In this document: piece after piece, positions 38,774-47,930 of the stretch
How the letters are laid out: every line of letters begins with the position of its first letter
How positions within the stretch are numbered: position 1 is the first letter of the stretch
Source: Chromatiaceae bacterium
GTDB lineage: Bacteria > Pseudomonadota > Gammaproteobacteria > Chromatiales > Chromatiaceae
Reading direction: 5' to 3'
Length of the DNA: 64,000 nucleotides
Assembly (NCBI GenBank): GCA_024235395.1
Contig: JACKMK010000004.1
Coordinates: 620,001-684,000 of the forward strand
Notes under the pieces: model-generated
Told to the model about the DNA's origin: nothing
Seen by the model: the letters and a program-made list of their open reading frames with translations, nothing else
Database searches by the model: none
Made by a program: the position numbers and the translations under genes

Positions 38774-39640
38774 ATGGAAATCGCCGCGCTGCATGCATTC
38801 GTCGAGGTCGCCGAGCACGCCTCGTTTTCCGAGGCGGCCGAGGCGCTGTACCTGACCCAGCCCGCGGTCAGTAAACGCGTCGCCCAGCTGGAAGGGGAAC
38901 TCGGCGCGCGTCTGTTCGATCGCATCGGTCGCCGGGTCTCGCTGACCAGCACCGGGGCGGCGCTGCTGCCGCGCGCGCGGCGCCTGATCAACGACGCGCG
39001 CGAACTCAAGCGCCTGGTCAGCGATCTGTCGGGCGAGGTGCGCGGCCGGCTGGTGATGGGCACCAGTCACCACATTGGCCTGCACCGCCTGCCGGGACCG
39101 CTGAAACGCTTCACCGAGGCCTTCCCGGGCGTCGAACTCGACATCCGCTTCATGGATTCCGAGGCCGCGTGCCGCGCGGTCGAGACCGGCGACCTGGAGC
39201 TGGCGATCGTCACGCTGCCACCGGACCAGCCCCCCAACCTGCAGCTCGAGACGATCTGGCAGGACCCGCTGGCATTCATGGTCGGACGTGACCACCCCCT
39301 GGCCGGCCGCGCGCGGATCGGCCTGGACGAGTTGCTGACGCACCCGGCCGTGCTGCCCGGCGGCAGCACCTATACCCGGGGCATCCTCGAACAGGCGCTG
39401 CGCACCAGCGGGGCCCGACTGCATGTCGCGATGGCGACCAACTACCTGGAGACCCTGTACATGCTGGTCGCCACCGGGCTCGGCTGGAGCCTGCTGCCCG
39501 CGGTGCTGCTGAAGGACGACGTCGTCGCGCTGCGCGTCGACGGGCTGCAGCTGACGCGCCATCTCGGCGTGGTCACGCACCACCGCCGCAGCCTGTCGAA
39601 TGCCGCCATCGAGATGATCCGCGCCTGTAAGGCCGGGTAG
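38774..39640 (+). CDS. LysR-family regulator divergent from leuC
   Basis: 288 residues from ATG 38774. Winged-helix region SFSEAAEALYLTQPAVSKRV, then an effector-binding domain (RGRLVMGTSHHIGLHRLPGP onward). Divergence from leuC by 94 bp makes it the likely activator of leuCDB, as found for LeuR-type regulators in related bacteria; 2-isopropylmalate would be the expected co-inducer, by inference. Confidence 0.9.
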   Translation: MEIAALHAFVEVAEHASFSEAAEALYLTQPAVSKRVAQLEGELGARLFDRIGRRVSLTSTGAALLPRARRLINDARELKRLVSDLSGEVRGRLVMGTSHHIGLHRLPGPLKRFTEAFPGVELDIRFMDSEAACRAVETGDLELAIVTLPPDQPPNLQLETIWQDPLAFMVGRDHPLAGRARIGLDELLTHPAVLPGGSTYTRGILEQALRTSGARLHVAMATNYLETLYMLVATGLGWSLLPAVLLKDDVVALRVDGLQLTRHLGVVTHHRRSLSNAAIEMIRACKAG

Positions 39641-39682
39641 GCGACAGCACCCGGTGCAGCGCCCCGTGTCACCGGCGCTTTG

Positions 39683-40993
39683 TCACTCGCGGCGGAGGTA
39701 GAAACCGCGAAACGGTTCCATCACCGACGGCAGCTCCCAGTCCAACAGCTGGATCTCGGACGGCTTGACCTGACGCCGGGAGAGCACGAACACGTTCCTC
39801 AGGCCGTCGGTGAAATAGGGATCGTGCTCGGCGTTGTGGTGCGGCGACGATACGTCCGCCGGACGCTGGCCCTGGACGAAACCGACCTTCTCGATCAGCC
39901 CGCCGGCCAGCATGTCCTGCAGGACATAGAACCGCGCGTCGTCGACATCCGGATCGATCACATGGGTCGTCGGTGGCCACAGCCGCCCGGACAGTTTGAT
40001 ACCGACATCCCGGCTGACCTGGCCCAACCAGACCGCGCGCCCCTCGAATCTCACGGGCGCCAGCCACAGGCGCATGTGGTTGCGCTCGTCGATGATCGCG
40101 CGCGATTTCTGGAACGACAGGTCCTGTTCGCGGCCGAACACGAACAGGCTCGAGATCGGTGCATAGCGGAAGCGCGATCCGAAGAGGAAGGCACTGACCA
40201 TGCGTCGGAGCGAGGCCTCGTCGACCGGCGCGGTGACGTCCCAGTGTCGGGATATCAGGGCGGAACGGAGCCGGTCCAGGCTGCCGACGAACACGATGTT
40301 CAACGGATCGCCGGGCGCGCCGCGGACGTCGACCGCGCAGCAGTCCGATCGACGCAACCATTCCTGGAACGCCTCGGCGTTCAGGTTCGGCGCCGCGGCC
40401 TGGTGGCTGCGGACCGCCTCATCGACGTCGAAATAGGTCGTGGGCAGACCGGGCACCTGCACGACGAAGCTGAACAGGTCGACCGCATGCGAACCGACCA
40501 ACTGCACGTTGAATGCCTTCAGTCCCTCGTCGCTGTGCGCGAAGACAAAACCGGAAACCGTCGCCTCCGGCGGGACGAACCATTTCATCTCCTGATCGCG
40601 GAACCGTTCGTACAGGTCGTCGACCGAATCGCCGCCCAGTGCCGATGCACGGCGTGCGACCTCATAGGTCGGGAAATAGTCGTTGTCGATCGCGATCGGG
40701 AACAGCCAGTGCGGATCTTCGCGGAAGTTCTCGATCTTCAGCCAGACCGGTTGCACGTTGATGTCGTTGAGCGCGACCCCGAACGTCGCCTCGCTTTCGC
40801 ACCGGCTCAGCGCGACGGCCTCGACGACCAGGCCGCTGCGGTGCTGACGCTCGACGCGTGTCTGGAATGGCTCGGACGGCGTACAGACACCGCCCGGCGT
40901 CGCACACCCGGCCAGTATCCAGGGCAACAGCGCCACCAGGAGGCCCAGGCGATATCGCGACGAGGAAACGGGTGCGAGCGACAAGCGCGTCAT
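39683..40993 (-). CDS. LssY_C-domain lipoprotein
   Basis: 436 residues. A lipoprotein signal (LGLLVALLPWILAGC) places Cys about 29 as the lipidation site. The LssY C-terminal-type domain (about 210-360) includes DPLNIVFVGSLDRLRSALIS, HWDVTAPVDEASLRR and SRDVGIKLSGRL. LssY was first seen in the Legionella lss type I secretion locus; its biochemistry is unknown. The ATG overlaps the RND pump stop by four bases, so it is the last gene of the pump operon and probably an envelope accessory protein. Confidence 0.8.
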   Translation of the reverse strand: MTRLSLAPVSSSRYRLGLLVALLPWILAGCATPGGVCTPSEPFQTRVERQHRSGLVVEAVALSRCESEATFGVALNDINVQPVWLKIENFREDPHWLFPIAIDNDYFPTYEVARRASALGGDSVDDLYERFRDQEMKWFVPPEATVSGFVFAHSDEGLKAFNVQLVGSHAVDLFSFVVQVPGLPTTYFDVDEAVRSHQAAAPNLNAEAFQEWLRRSDCCAVDVRGAPGDPLNIVFVGSLDRLRSALISRHWDVTAPVDEASLRRMVSAFLFGSRFRYAPISSLFVFGREQDLSFQKSRAIIDERNHMRLWLAPVRFEGRAVWLGQVSRDVGIKLSGRLWPPTTHVIDPDVDDARFYVLQDMLAGGLIEKVGFVQGQRPADVSSPHHNAEHDPYFTDGLRNVFVLSRRQVKPSEIQLLDWELPSVMEPFRGFYLRRE

Positions 40994-43900
40994 GCCTCGC
41001 CGGGGGCGACCGCCGCGGTCAGGCGCAGCCGCGCGCCTTCCAGCGCGGACAGCAACGCCGGCACCAGCAGCAACACCAGAAAGGTCGCGAACGCCAGGCC
41101 GAACGAGATCGAGACCGCCATCGGTATCAGGAACTGCGCCTGCAGCGAGGTCTCGAACAGCAGCGGCAGCAGGCCGGCGATGGTCGTCAGCGAGGTCAGC
41201 AGGACCGCGCGCAGGCGCTGACAGGCGGCCTCGACGATGGCCTCCCTGACGCCCATGCCGCGCTCCCGCAGCTGCTTGTAGAACACCACCAGGATGATCG
41301 AATCGTTGACCACGATCCCGGACAGCGCGAAGAGTCCGAACATCGACAGGATGGTCGGCGTGATCCCCATGAACAGGTGTCCGAACAGGGCACCGACGAT
41401 ACCGAACGGAATGATCGCCATCACGACCAGTGGCCACCCGTAGGAACCGAACACCCAGGCCAGTACGATGTAGATCATCGCGAGTGCGAACAAGGCACCC
41501 TTCTGCATGTCCGATGCGGTGTCGCGCTGGTCTTCGGCCCGCCCGGTGAACTCCCAGCTGAGGTCGTGCCGCTCGGCGAGTGTCGGCAGCACCCCGCTGC
41601 GCAACAGCGCACGGATCTCGTTCGCGTTTGCCGTCTGTTTGTTGACATCGGCGTAGACCGTCGCCGCCAGGCGTCCTTCCGCATGCCGGATCGCCTTGAA
41701 GCCACGCCGCTCCTGCAGGTCGACCACCGACATCAGTGGCACGCTGCCGCCTCCCGGCAGCACCACGTTCAGATCGTCGAGTGCGCTCAGCCGGTAGCGT
41801 TCGCGGTCGGGCAGCATCACCCGCACCTCGATCTCCTCGTCGCCCTCGTTGAAGATCTGCGCCAGCTCGCCGTCGAACGCCGCACGCATCTGGCGACCGA
41901 CGTCCTGCACCGTCAGGCCCAGCGACTCGCCCAGTGGACTCACGCGGAACACCAGCTGCTGTTGCCCGTATGGCATGTCGTCCTCGATCGCCTGCACGCC
42001 GGGGATCGCCGACAGTGCATCCGCCAGCTCCAGCGCGGCCCTTTTCAATGCGTCGGCGTCCGGCCCCACCAGGCGCACCTCGAGATCACGCCCCGGGTGG
42101 CCACCGGTACGCGAGGTGATGGTGAGGTATTCCAGGCCCGGCGGCCGGACCAGGCTCGCCTCCCAGGTCTCGATGAATTCCTCGTTGCGCACCGCGCGCT
42201 GGTCGGACGGCAAGAGTTCGACCGTCACCGACGCGAACTGATCGCCCGTCTGCTCCTGGCGGCCGTTGGAAAAGAAGCCACGGCCGAGCGCGACGTTCGC
42301 CACCTGCACCAGGCCGCCACCCAAGGCGCGATCGGTCGCGTACAACTGTGACTCCAGATGTTCGGCGAACGCCTTCACGCGCTCCGGCGGCGTGCCGGCA
42401 ACGAAGGTCGCACTGGCGACCACGCCGTTGCCTTCGACATTGGGGAAGAAACTGAAACCCATGCGGCCACCGCGCAACACCCCGAACAGCACGATCACCG
42501 TGGCCAGTGCGATCGAGACGATCGCGACCCGGTTGTTCACCGCCCAGGTGACCAGGGCGCGGAAATACCGGTCGCGGAAGTGTGCGAATCCGGCATCCCA
42601 GCGGCGCCGGAAGCGGCCGGGTTCGGCGTGTTGCAGACCCCGGAAGCTGTGCCGCAGATGTCCGGGCAGCACCAGGAAGCTCTCGAACAGCGAAGCGATG
42701 ATCACGCACACGATCACGAACGGGATATCGCCGAGGAACTTGCCGATGAAGCCGCTGATCGCAAACAGCGGCAGGAAGGCCGCGATCGTGGTCAACGACG
42801 ACGACATCACCGGCGCGAACATGCGGCGCGCACCCCCCTCGGCGGCCTCCAGCGAGCTCTCGCCGGTCTGATAGTGGGTCAATGCGTCTTCGCCCACGAC
42901 GATCGCATCGTCGACGATGATGCCGAGCGCCATGATCAGCGCGAACAGCGAGATCATGTTGATGCTGCCACCGGCCAGGTACACGATCGCGAGCGTGGCC
43001 ATGAACGATACCGGGATACCGACCGCGACCCAGAACGCCACCCGGCCATTGAGGAACAGAAACAGGATACCGACCACCAGCAGCAGGCCGCTCCCGCCGT
43101 TCTTCAGCAGCAGGTTGATGCGGTCCTCGATCAGCGTCCAGTGCTCGTCGTACGGAGTGATGGTCACGTCGGGCGGATAGCGCAGACGCGCCTCGTCCAA
43201 CCAGTCGTGCATGATGCGCGCCGACACCAGCGAGTCGGCGCTGGTCGAGCGCATCAGCTGCAACTCGACGGTCGGCTGTTCCTGGAACGTCAGCGCGACC
43301 TGGTTGGGACGCGGGCGGCGTTCGACCTCCGCGACATCGGCGACGCGTACCAGCCGGCCCTCGCGGTCGGCGCGCAGCACCAGTTGCTCGAAACCGAGTT
43401 CGGTGCGCCGCTGGTCGAGCGTGCGCACCTCGCGCCCGACGTCGTCGCGCCCGACGGTGCCGGCCGGCAGATCGCGCGAACCGGCCGCGACACGCTGCGC
43501 GACCTGCTGCAGCGACAGTCCGAGGTCCTCCAGGGTCGCCTGCGGGATCTGGATGGCCAGTTCGTCTTCGGGCAGGCCGGTGATCGTGACCTTGGCGATA
43601 CCGCGGTCGAGCAGTTCGCGTTCCATGCGCCGCACCAGCGGCCGCAGTTCGCGGATATCCGGCGGGCCATGCACCAACAGGCGTGCGACCGGCTCGTAGC
43701 GCAGCACATGGCTGACCTCGGTGGCCTCGGCATCCGCCGGCAGGTTGCGCACCGCGTTGACCAGTTCCTCGACGCGGTCGGTCGCCGCGCCCATGTCGGT
43801 CCCCTCGGGAAACTCCAGGGTGATCAGGCTGAGGCCCTGGCTGGAGGTCGACGACATCTTGTCGAGGCCGTCGGTAGTGCGCAGTGTCTGTTCCAGCGGG

Positions 43901-44112
43901 ACCGTGATCGAGCGTTCGACATCCTCGGCCGACGCGCCGCTCCAGGCCGTGGTGACGGTGACCATCTCGATCTCGAAGTTCGGAAAGAACTGCACGTTCA
44001 GGTGCGCCAGGCCCCAGGTCCCGGCGAGCAGCATCACCACCATCAACAGGTTCGCTGCGACCTTGTGCTGGGCGAACAGTCCGATGATGTCGTTGCGGTG
44101 CTGGAAGGCCAT
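40990..44112 (-). CDS. RND-family efflux permease
   Basis: 1040 residues, AcrB/HAE1 architecture: N-terminal helix (KVAANLLMVVMLLAGTWGLA), large periplasmic porter loops, twelve helices. Helix 4 carries the proton-relay pair in ALGIIVDDAIVV, and the helix 10-11 region GITPTILSMFGLFALSGIVV matches. Exports drugs, lipids or signals with the adaptor encoded just upstream (5-bp gap). No outer-membrane factor in the operon; the TolC-family gene at 63.3 kb or another could serve. Confidence 0.93.
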   Translation of the reverse strand: MAFQHRNDIIGLFAQHKVAANLLMVVMLLAGTWGLAHLNVQFFPNFEIEMVTVTTAWSGASAEDVERSITVPLEQTLRTTDGLDKMSSTSSQGLSLITLEFPEGTDMGAATDRVEELVNAVRNLPADAEATEVSHVLRYEPVARLLVHGPPDIRELRPLVRRMERELLDRGIAKVTITGLPEDELAIQIPQATLEDLGLSLQQVAQRVAAGSRDLPAGTVGRDDVGREVRTLDQRRTELGFEQLVLRADREGRLVRVADVAEVERRPRPNQVALTFQEQPTVELQLMRSTSADSLVSARIMHDWLDEARLRYPPDVTITPYDEHWTLIEDRINLLLKNGGSGLLLVVGILFLFLNGRVAFWVAVGIPVSFMATLAIVYLAGGSINMISLFALIMALGIIVDDAIVVGEDALTHYQTGESSLEAAEGGARRMFAPVMSSSLTTIAAFLPLFAISGFIGKFLGDIPFVIVCVIIASLFESFLVLPGHLRHSFRGLQHAEPGRFRRRWDAGFAHFRDRYFRALVTWAVNNRVAIVSIALATVIVLFGVLRGGRMGFSFFPNVEGNGVVASATFVAGTPPERVKAFAEHLESQLYATDRALGGGLVQVANVALGRGFFSNGRQEQTGDQFASVTVELLPSDQRAVRNEEFIETWEASLVRPPGLEYLTITSRTGGHPGRDLEVRLVGPDADALKRAALELADALSAIPGVQAIEDDMPYGQQQLVFRVSPLGESLGLTVQDVGRQMRAAFDGELAQIFNEGDEEIEVRVMLPDRERYRLSALDDLNVVLPGGGSVPLMSVVDLQERRGFKAIRHAEGRLAATVYADVNKQTANANEIRALLRSGVLPTLAERHDLSWEFTGRAEDQRDTASDMQKGALFALAMIYIVLAWVFGSYGWPLVVMAIIPFGIVGALFGHLFMGITPTILSMFGLFALSGIVVNDSIILVVFYKQLRERGMGVREAIVEAACQRLRAVLLTSLTTIAGLLPLLFETSLQAQFLIPMAVSISFGLAFATFLVLLLVPALLSALEGARLRLTAAVAPGEA

Positions 44113-44117
44113 GCGTT

Positions 44118-45392
44118 TCAGCGCTCGTCCGCTACCCGGATCAACAGACCGTCGAGCGCGTTCGGCAGCTGCGTGACCACCACCTTCGCTGCCGCCGGCA
44201 ATGCCGCGGTGTCGACCAGCACGCGGGTCTCGCCATTGTCTAGACGCACCTCGCCGACCCGTTCGATGCGTTGCGCACGCATCCGGCTATCCTCGTCGAC
44301 CAGATAGACGCGGTCCGTCCCGTAGATCGCCTCGTGCGGCAGGGCCGCCAGTCCGTCACGTGCCGGCAGCTGCAGTTCGATGCGCACGAAGCGCCCCTGG
44401 CTGATCTCCTGCGCGCCTTCGGTGACCGTGAACAGGCCATCGACACCGCCACTGTTCGCGTCGCTCTCGGCCGCGAGTCCGCGCAGCTGTGCGACCACGC
44501 GGATGCCGTCGATCTCACCGTGCGCGACGAGCGGCTCGCCGGCATTCATCGCCGAACGGATCTGGGGCAGATGGCGGGTCGGCAGTTGCGCACGCACGAG
44601 CATGTCGTCGCTCGCATACAGACTGATCAGCGGATCGCCGACACGCACCCGCCGTCCCGGCGCGGCGGGCAGTCGCGCAACCCGGCCGTTGTACGGCGCA
44701 CGCACCTCGCAACGCTGCAGCTCCAGCAGCGCCTGGTCACGCAAGGCCTCGGCGCGGGCGCGTGTCGCCTCGACCTCGGCCAGCCGCGCGGTGTGTTCGT
44801 CGACCGCCTGCTGACGCTGGGTCAGTGCGATCGCCTGGCGTTCGGCGGCCTGCATCGCGGTATCCAGCTGCGATTGCGCGCCGACCTTGTTCTTGACCAG
44901 GTCCTGCAGCCGGTTGACCTCGCCGCGGGTCAGCGACAGCAGGTGACGCTCGCGCGGCAACGCAGCGAGGTCCGCCTCATGGCGCAGTCTTTCGGCCGCG
45001 ATGCGTGCCTCCGCCTGCTGCAGCTCGGCCTCGCGTTGCGCCAGTTCCAGGCGCACGTCCCGGTCATCGAGGCGCACCAGCAGCTGCCCCTGCTCGACAC
45101 GATCCCCCTCGACGACGGCGACCCGTTCGATGTCCGCCGCGATACCCGCGGTGAGTTCACTCGACCACTGTGACTCAACGCGGCCGTACAGCGTCAGGCT
45201 CGCCGCGTAGCGGGCGGCATGGACGTCCTCGACGGCGACCAGCCAGGCCCGCTCCAGCACCTTGACCGGTCGACGCTCCGGTTTGGTTGCGATCAGGGCC
45301 GCGGCGGCGGCACCCGCAACCGAAAGAATCAGTAGCGGCAGCCACCATCGCCGGCGGCGGCGTTGTGTCGGTTGTGTCGATCGTTCCTGCAT
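44118..45392 (-). CDS. RND periplasmic adaptor (membrane fusion protein)
   Basis: 424 residues from ATG 45392; one basic-flanked membrane helix (RRRRRWWLPLLILSVAGAAA). The lipoyl/hairpin region (about 70-230) has a long coiled coil (LELAQREAELQQAEARIAAE) and lipoyl half CEVRAPYNGRVARLPAAPGR, then a beta-barrel. Bridges the pump to an outer-membrane channel. Six-base gap to the upstream MFS gene and five-base gap to the pump. Confidence 0.92.
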   Translation of the reverse strand: MQERSTQPTQRRRRRWWLPLLILSVAGAAAAALIATKPERRPVKVLERAWLVAVEDVHAARYAASLTLYGRVESQWSSELTAGIAADIERVAVVEGDRVEQGQLLVRLDDRDVRLELAQREAELQQAEARIAAERLRHEADLAALPRERHLLSLTRGEVNRLQDLVKNKVGAQSQLDTAMQAAERQAIALTQRQQAVDEHTARLAEVEATRARAEALRDQALLELQRCEVRAPYNGRVARLPAAPGRRVRVGDPLISLYASDDMLVRAQLPTRHLPQIRSAMNAGEPLVAHGEIDGIRVVAQLRGLAAESDANSGGVDGLFTVTEGAQEISQGRFVRIELQLPARDGLAALPHEAIYGTDRVYLVDEDSRMRAQRIERVGEVRLDNGETRVLVDTAALPAAAKVVVTQLPNALDGLLIRVADER

Positions 45393-45398
45393 GCGCAA

Positions 45399-46559
45399 TT
45401 ATGTCAGCCGTCTGAGTGCAAAGGTTCCACCGTCGACCCAGCGCAGTGCCACCATGCCACCGAGCAATGCCAGGCCGGCGGCGATCGTGAACGTCAGCGT
45501 CGGTCCCAGGCCCTGCCAGGCGTAGCCGCTCAACAGGCTGCCGACCGCCCCGCCGGCCCCGAAGCTGACGCTGCTGTACAACGCCTGTCCACGCCCCTTG
45601 TGGCGCCCGCGGAAGTAATGTTGCACCAGATGGATGCTGGCGGCATGGAAGGTACCGAAGGTGGCCGCGTGCAGCAGCTGGGCGACCAGCAACATCGGCA
45701 GCGAGCCCGCGAAATGTCCGATGATCAACCAGCGCAGACCGGCCAACAACAGGCTGACGGCCAGTACCCGGTGCGCACCGAACCCATCTAGCAGGCGGTG
45801 CATCACGACGAACAGACCGACCTCGGCAAATACGCCAAGCGCCCACAGCTGGCCGATCAGGGTCTCGCTGTAGCCGTGACCCTTCATATAGATGGAGTAG
45901 AACGCATAGTAGGGGCCGTGGCTTGCCTGCATCAGAAACACCGCGACGAAGAAACCGATGATCGCCGGCTGTCGCAGGATCGCCGCCAGCGACTGCTGCT
46001 CATGTGGATGCGGTTCCGGGTCGGGATCGCTGACCAGCAACGAACTCCCCCAGATCGCCGCGAAGATCAGCAACACCGCCGGCAGAACGATCTCCGGGCC
46101 ACGCGATTCGACCAGCGCGCCGAGCACGACCACGGTGACGATGAACCCGATCGAACCCCAGACCCTGATACGCGCATACCGCGCCGCACGTTCGCCCAGA
46201 TAGCTGAAGGTGACCACTTCGAACTGCGGCAGCGAGGCGTTCCAGAAGAAGCTGTACAAGGTCATCACCAGGGCGATCGACCAGAAGCCGTGTGCCCAGA
46301 ACATCCCGGTGAACACCAGTACCGAGACCAGTGACGCGACACGCACGATCTGCATCCGATGACCCAGATGGTCGCCCAGCCAGCCCCAGACGTAGGGCGC
46401 CACGACCTTGGTCGCCATCAGGATCGACATCAGCGCCCCGATCGCGGTCGCGTCGAAACCCCGTTCCTGCAGGAACAGTCCCCAATACGGGACCAGCGCA
46501 CCGAGCAGCGCGAAATAGAAGAAGTAGAAACCGGACAGCCGCCAGTAGGGCATCTTCAT
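45399..46559 (-). CDS. MFS transporter, HcaT/PPP-like
   Basis: 386 residues, twelve helices. Start MKMPYWRLSGFYFFYFALLG and the WGWLGDHLGHRMQIVRVASL loop are typical of the 3-phenylpropionate permease (PPP/HcaT) group, as are FHAASIHLVQHYFRGRHKGR and SFGAGGAVGSLLSGYAW. Substrate unknown. It heads the MFS-MFP-RND-LssY operon and has a histidine-rich loop (PDPEPHPHEQQ). Confidence 0.9.
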   Translation of the reverse strand: MKMPYWRLSGFYFFYFALLGALVPYWGLFLQERGFDATAIGALMSILMATKVVAPYVWGWLGDHLGHRMQIVRVASLVSVLVFTGMFWAHGFWSIALVMTLYSFFWNASLPQFEVVTFSYLGERAARYARIRVWGSIGFIVTVVVLGALVESRGPEIVLPAVLLIFAAIWGSSLLVSDPDPEPHPHEQQSLAAILRQPAIIGFFVAVFLMQASHGPYYAFYSIYMKGHGYSETLIGQLWALGVFAEVGLFVVMHRLLDGFGAHRVLAVSLLLAGLRWLIIGHFAGSLPMLLVAQLLHAATFGTFHAASIHLVQHYFRGRHKGRGQALYSSVSFGAGGAVGSLLSGYAWQGLGPTLTFTIAAGLALLGGMVALRWVDGGTFALRRLT

Positions 46560-46656
46560 CGACCGGCTCCCACCTCAGCCGGTCGGCTGCCTGCCGACCG
46601 ACCGGACGTCGACCGCGACCAGCCAGGCGGCCGTGGAGCGTCCGGACGGCGCTGCA

Positions 46657-47760
46657 CTAGCCGTTCGATGACGCCGGCAGGACCGGTGTCTGCGACCCCA
46701 CGTCGGCGTTCTGGCCACGGTGCCGCAATGCGTGATCCAGCAGTACGATCGCGAGCATCGCCTCGGCGATCGGCGTGGCGCGGATACCCACGCAGGGATC
46801 GTGTCGACCCTTGGTGATCACGTCGGTCGCATGTCCCTCGACATCGACCGTCTGTCCACCCAGGCGGATGCTCGAGGTCGGCTTGAACGCCACGCGCGCG
46901 ACCACGTCCTGGCCGCTCGATATGCCGCCGAGAACACCGCCGGCGTTGTTGGACTGGAATCCCTGCGGGGTCATCGCATCGCGATGTTGGGTGCCCTTTT
47001 GCGTCACGCACGCAAACCCGGCTCCGATCTCGACGCCCTTGGCGGCATTGATCCCCATCAGCGCATGCGCGATATCGGCATCCAGACGATCGAACACCGG
47101 TTCACCCCAGCCGGGCGGGACACCGCTCGCGACCACGGTCACCTCGGCACCGATCGAATCGCCGGACTTGCGCAGGTCGTCCATGTAGCGCTCGAGTTCC
47201 GGCACCTGTGCGGCATCCGGCCAGAAGAACGGGTTGTGTTCGACCGGGTCCCAGGAAAAGCTGTCGGGCCGGATCAGGCCGAGTGCGGACAGGTAACCAC
47301 GGATCTCGACCCCGTAGCGTTCACGCAGGTATTTCTTGGCCACTGCGCCGGCCGCGACACGCATCGCGGTCTCGCGCGCGGACGAACGACCGCCACCGCG
47401 GTAGTCGCGCAGTCCGTACTTCTGTTGATAGGTGTAATCGGCGTGCCCGGGGCGGAACTTCCGGGCGATCTCGCCGTAGTCCTTGGACCGCTGATCCTCG
47501 TTGTAGATAAGCAGGCCGATCGGCGTGCCGGTGGTCCTGCCCTCGAAGACCCCTGAAAGGATGTGCACGCGGTCGGGTTCACGGCGTTGCGTGGTGTGTC
47601 GCGAGGTGCCGGGCCGACGCCGGTCGAGATCCGGTTGGATATCCGCCTCCGAGAGTGCCATTCCCGGTGGACAGCCGTCGACGATGCAGCCGATCGCAGT
47701 GCCGTGACTCTCGCCGAACGAGGTCACAGTGAAGAGTTTTCCAATGGTGTTTCCAGACAT
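46657..47760 (-). CDS. aroC: Chorismate synthase
   Basis: Last shared step of aromatic amino-acid synthesis; needs reduced FMN. 367 residues from ATG 47760 (MSGNTIGKLFTVTSFGESHG). Signatures GCPPGMALSEADIQPDLDRR, FRPGHADYTYQQKYGLRDYR and GGVLGGISSGQDVVARVAFK. The frame is open to 47892, but that stretch holds a terminator and was excluded. Confidence 0.97.
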   Translation of the reverse strand: MSGNTIGKLFTVTSFGESHGTAIGCIVDGCPPGMALSEADIQPDLDRRRPGTSRHTTQRREPDRVHILSGVFEGRTTGTPIGLLIYNEDQRSKDYGEIARKFRPGHADYTYQQKYGLRDYRGGGRSSARETAMRVAAGAVAKKYLRERYGVEIRGYLSALGLIRPDSFSWDPVEHNPFFWPDAAQVPELERYMDDLRKSGDSIGAEVTVVASGVPPGWGEPVFDRLDADIAHALMGINAAKGVEIGAGFACVTQKGTQHRDAMTPQGFQSNNAGGVLGGISSGQDVVARVAFKPTSSIRLGGQTVDVEGHATDVITKGRHDPCVGIRATPIAEAMLAIVLLDHALRHRGQNADVGSQTPVLPASSNG

Positions 47761-47807
47761 CCGCGGTATTGTAACTGCGGACCTCGACCTCGCCCACGCC
47801 TGCGCAC

Positions 47808-47857
47808 AAAAAAGCCGCCGGATGACAGCAACCGGCGAGGCCCGGAATACCGCCGGT
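47808..47857 (-). promoter_or_regulatory. Candidate attenuator in the aroC leader
   Basis: On the minus strand three segments occur in order: ACCGGCG (47857-47851), CGCCGGT (47837-47831) and CCGGCGGC (47821-47814), then six Ts (47813-47808). Segments 1 and 2 pair perfectly, 2 and 3 form a terminator, so the two hairpins exclude each other. The plus strand also has TTTTTT at 47863-47868, so a simple bidirectional terminator remains possible. Confidence 0.45.
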
Positions 47858-47930
47858 CTGGATTTTTTCCCTGCACTGCCGCTGATAACCACGTCGCGGC
47901 GTTCGTGATAACGTCGATGGTGGAAGATCT

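Noticed and set aside
42358..44307. 649-codon open frame antisense to the RND pump
   Set aside because: Shadow of a certain gene; composition artificial.
47760..47892. N-terminal extension of AroC to 47892
   Set aside because: The extension crosses a GC hairpin followed by six Ts, and AroC proteins start at the MSGNTIGK position.
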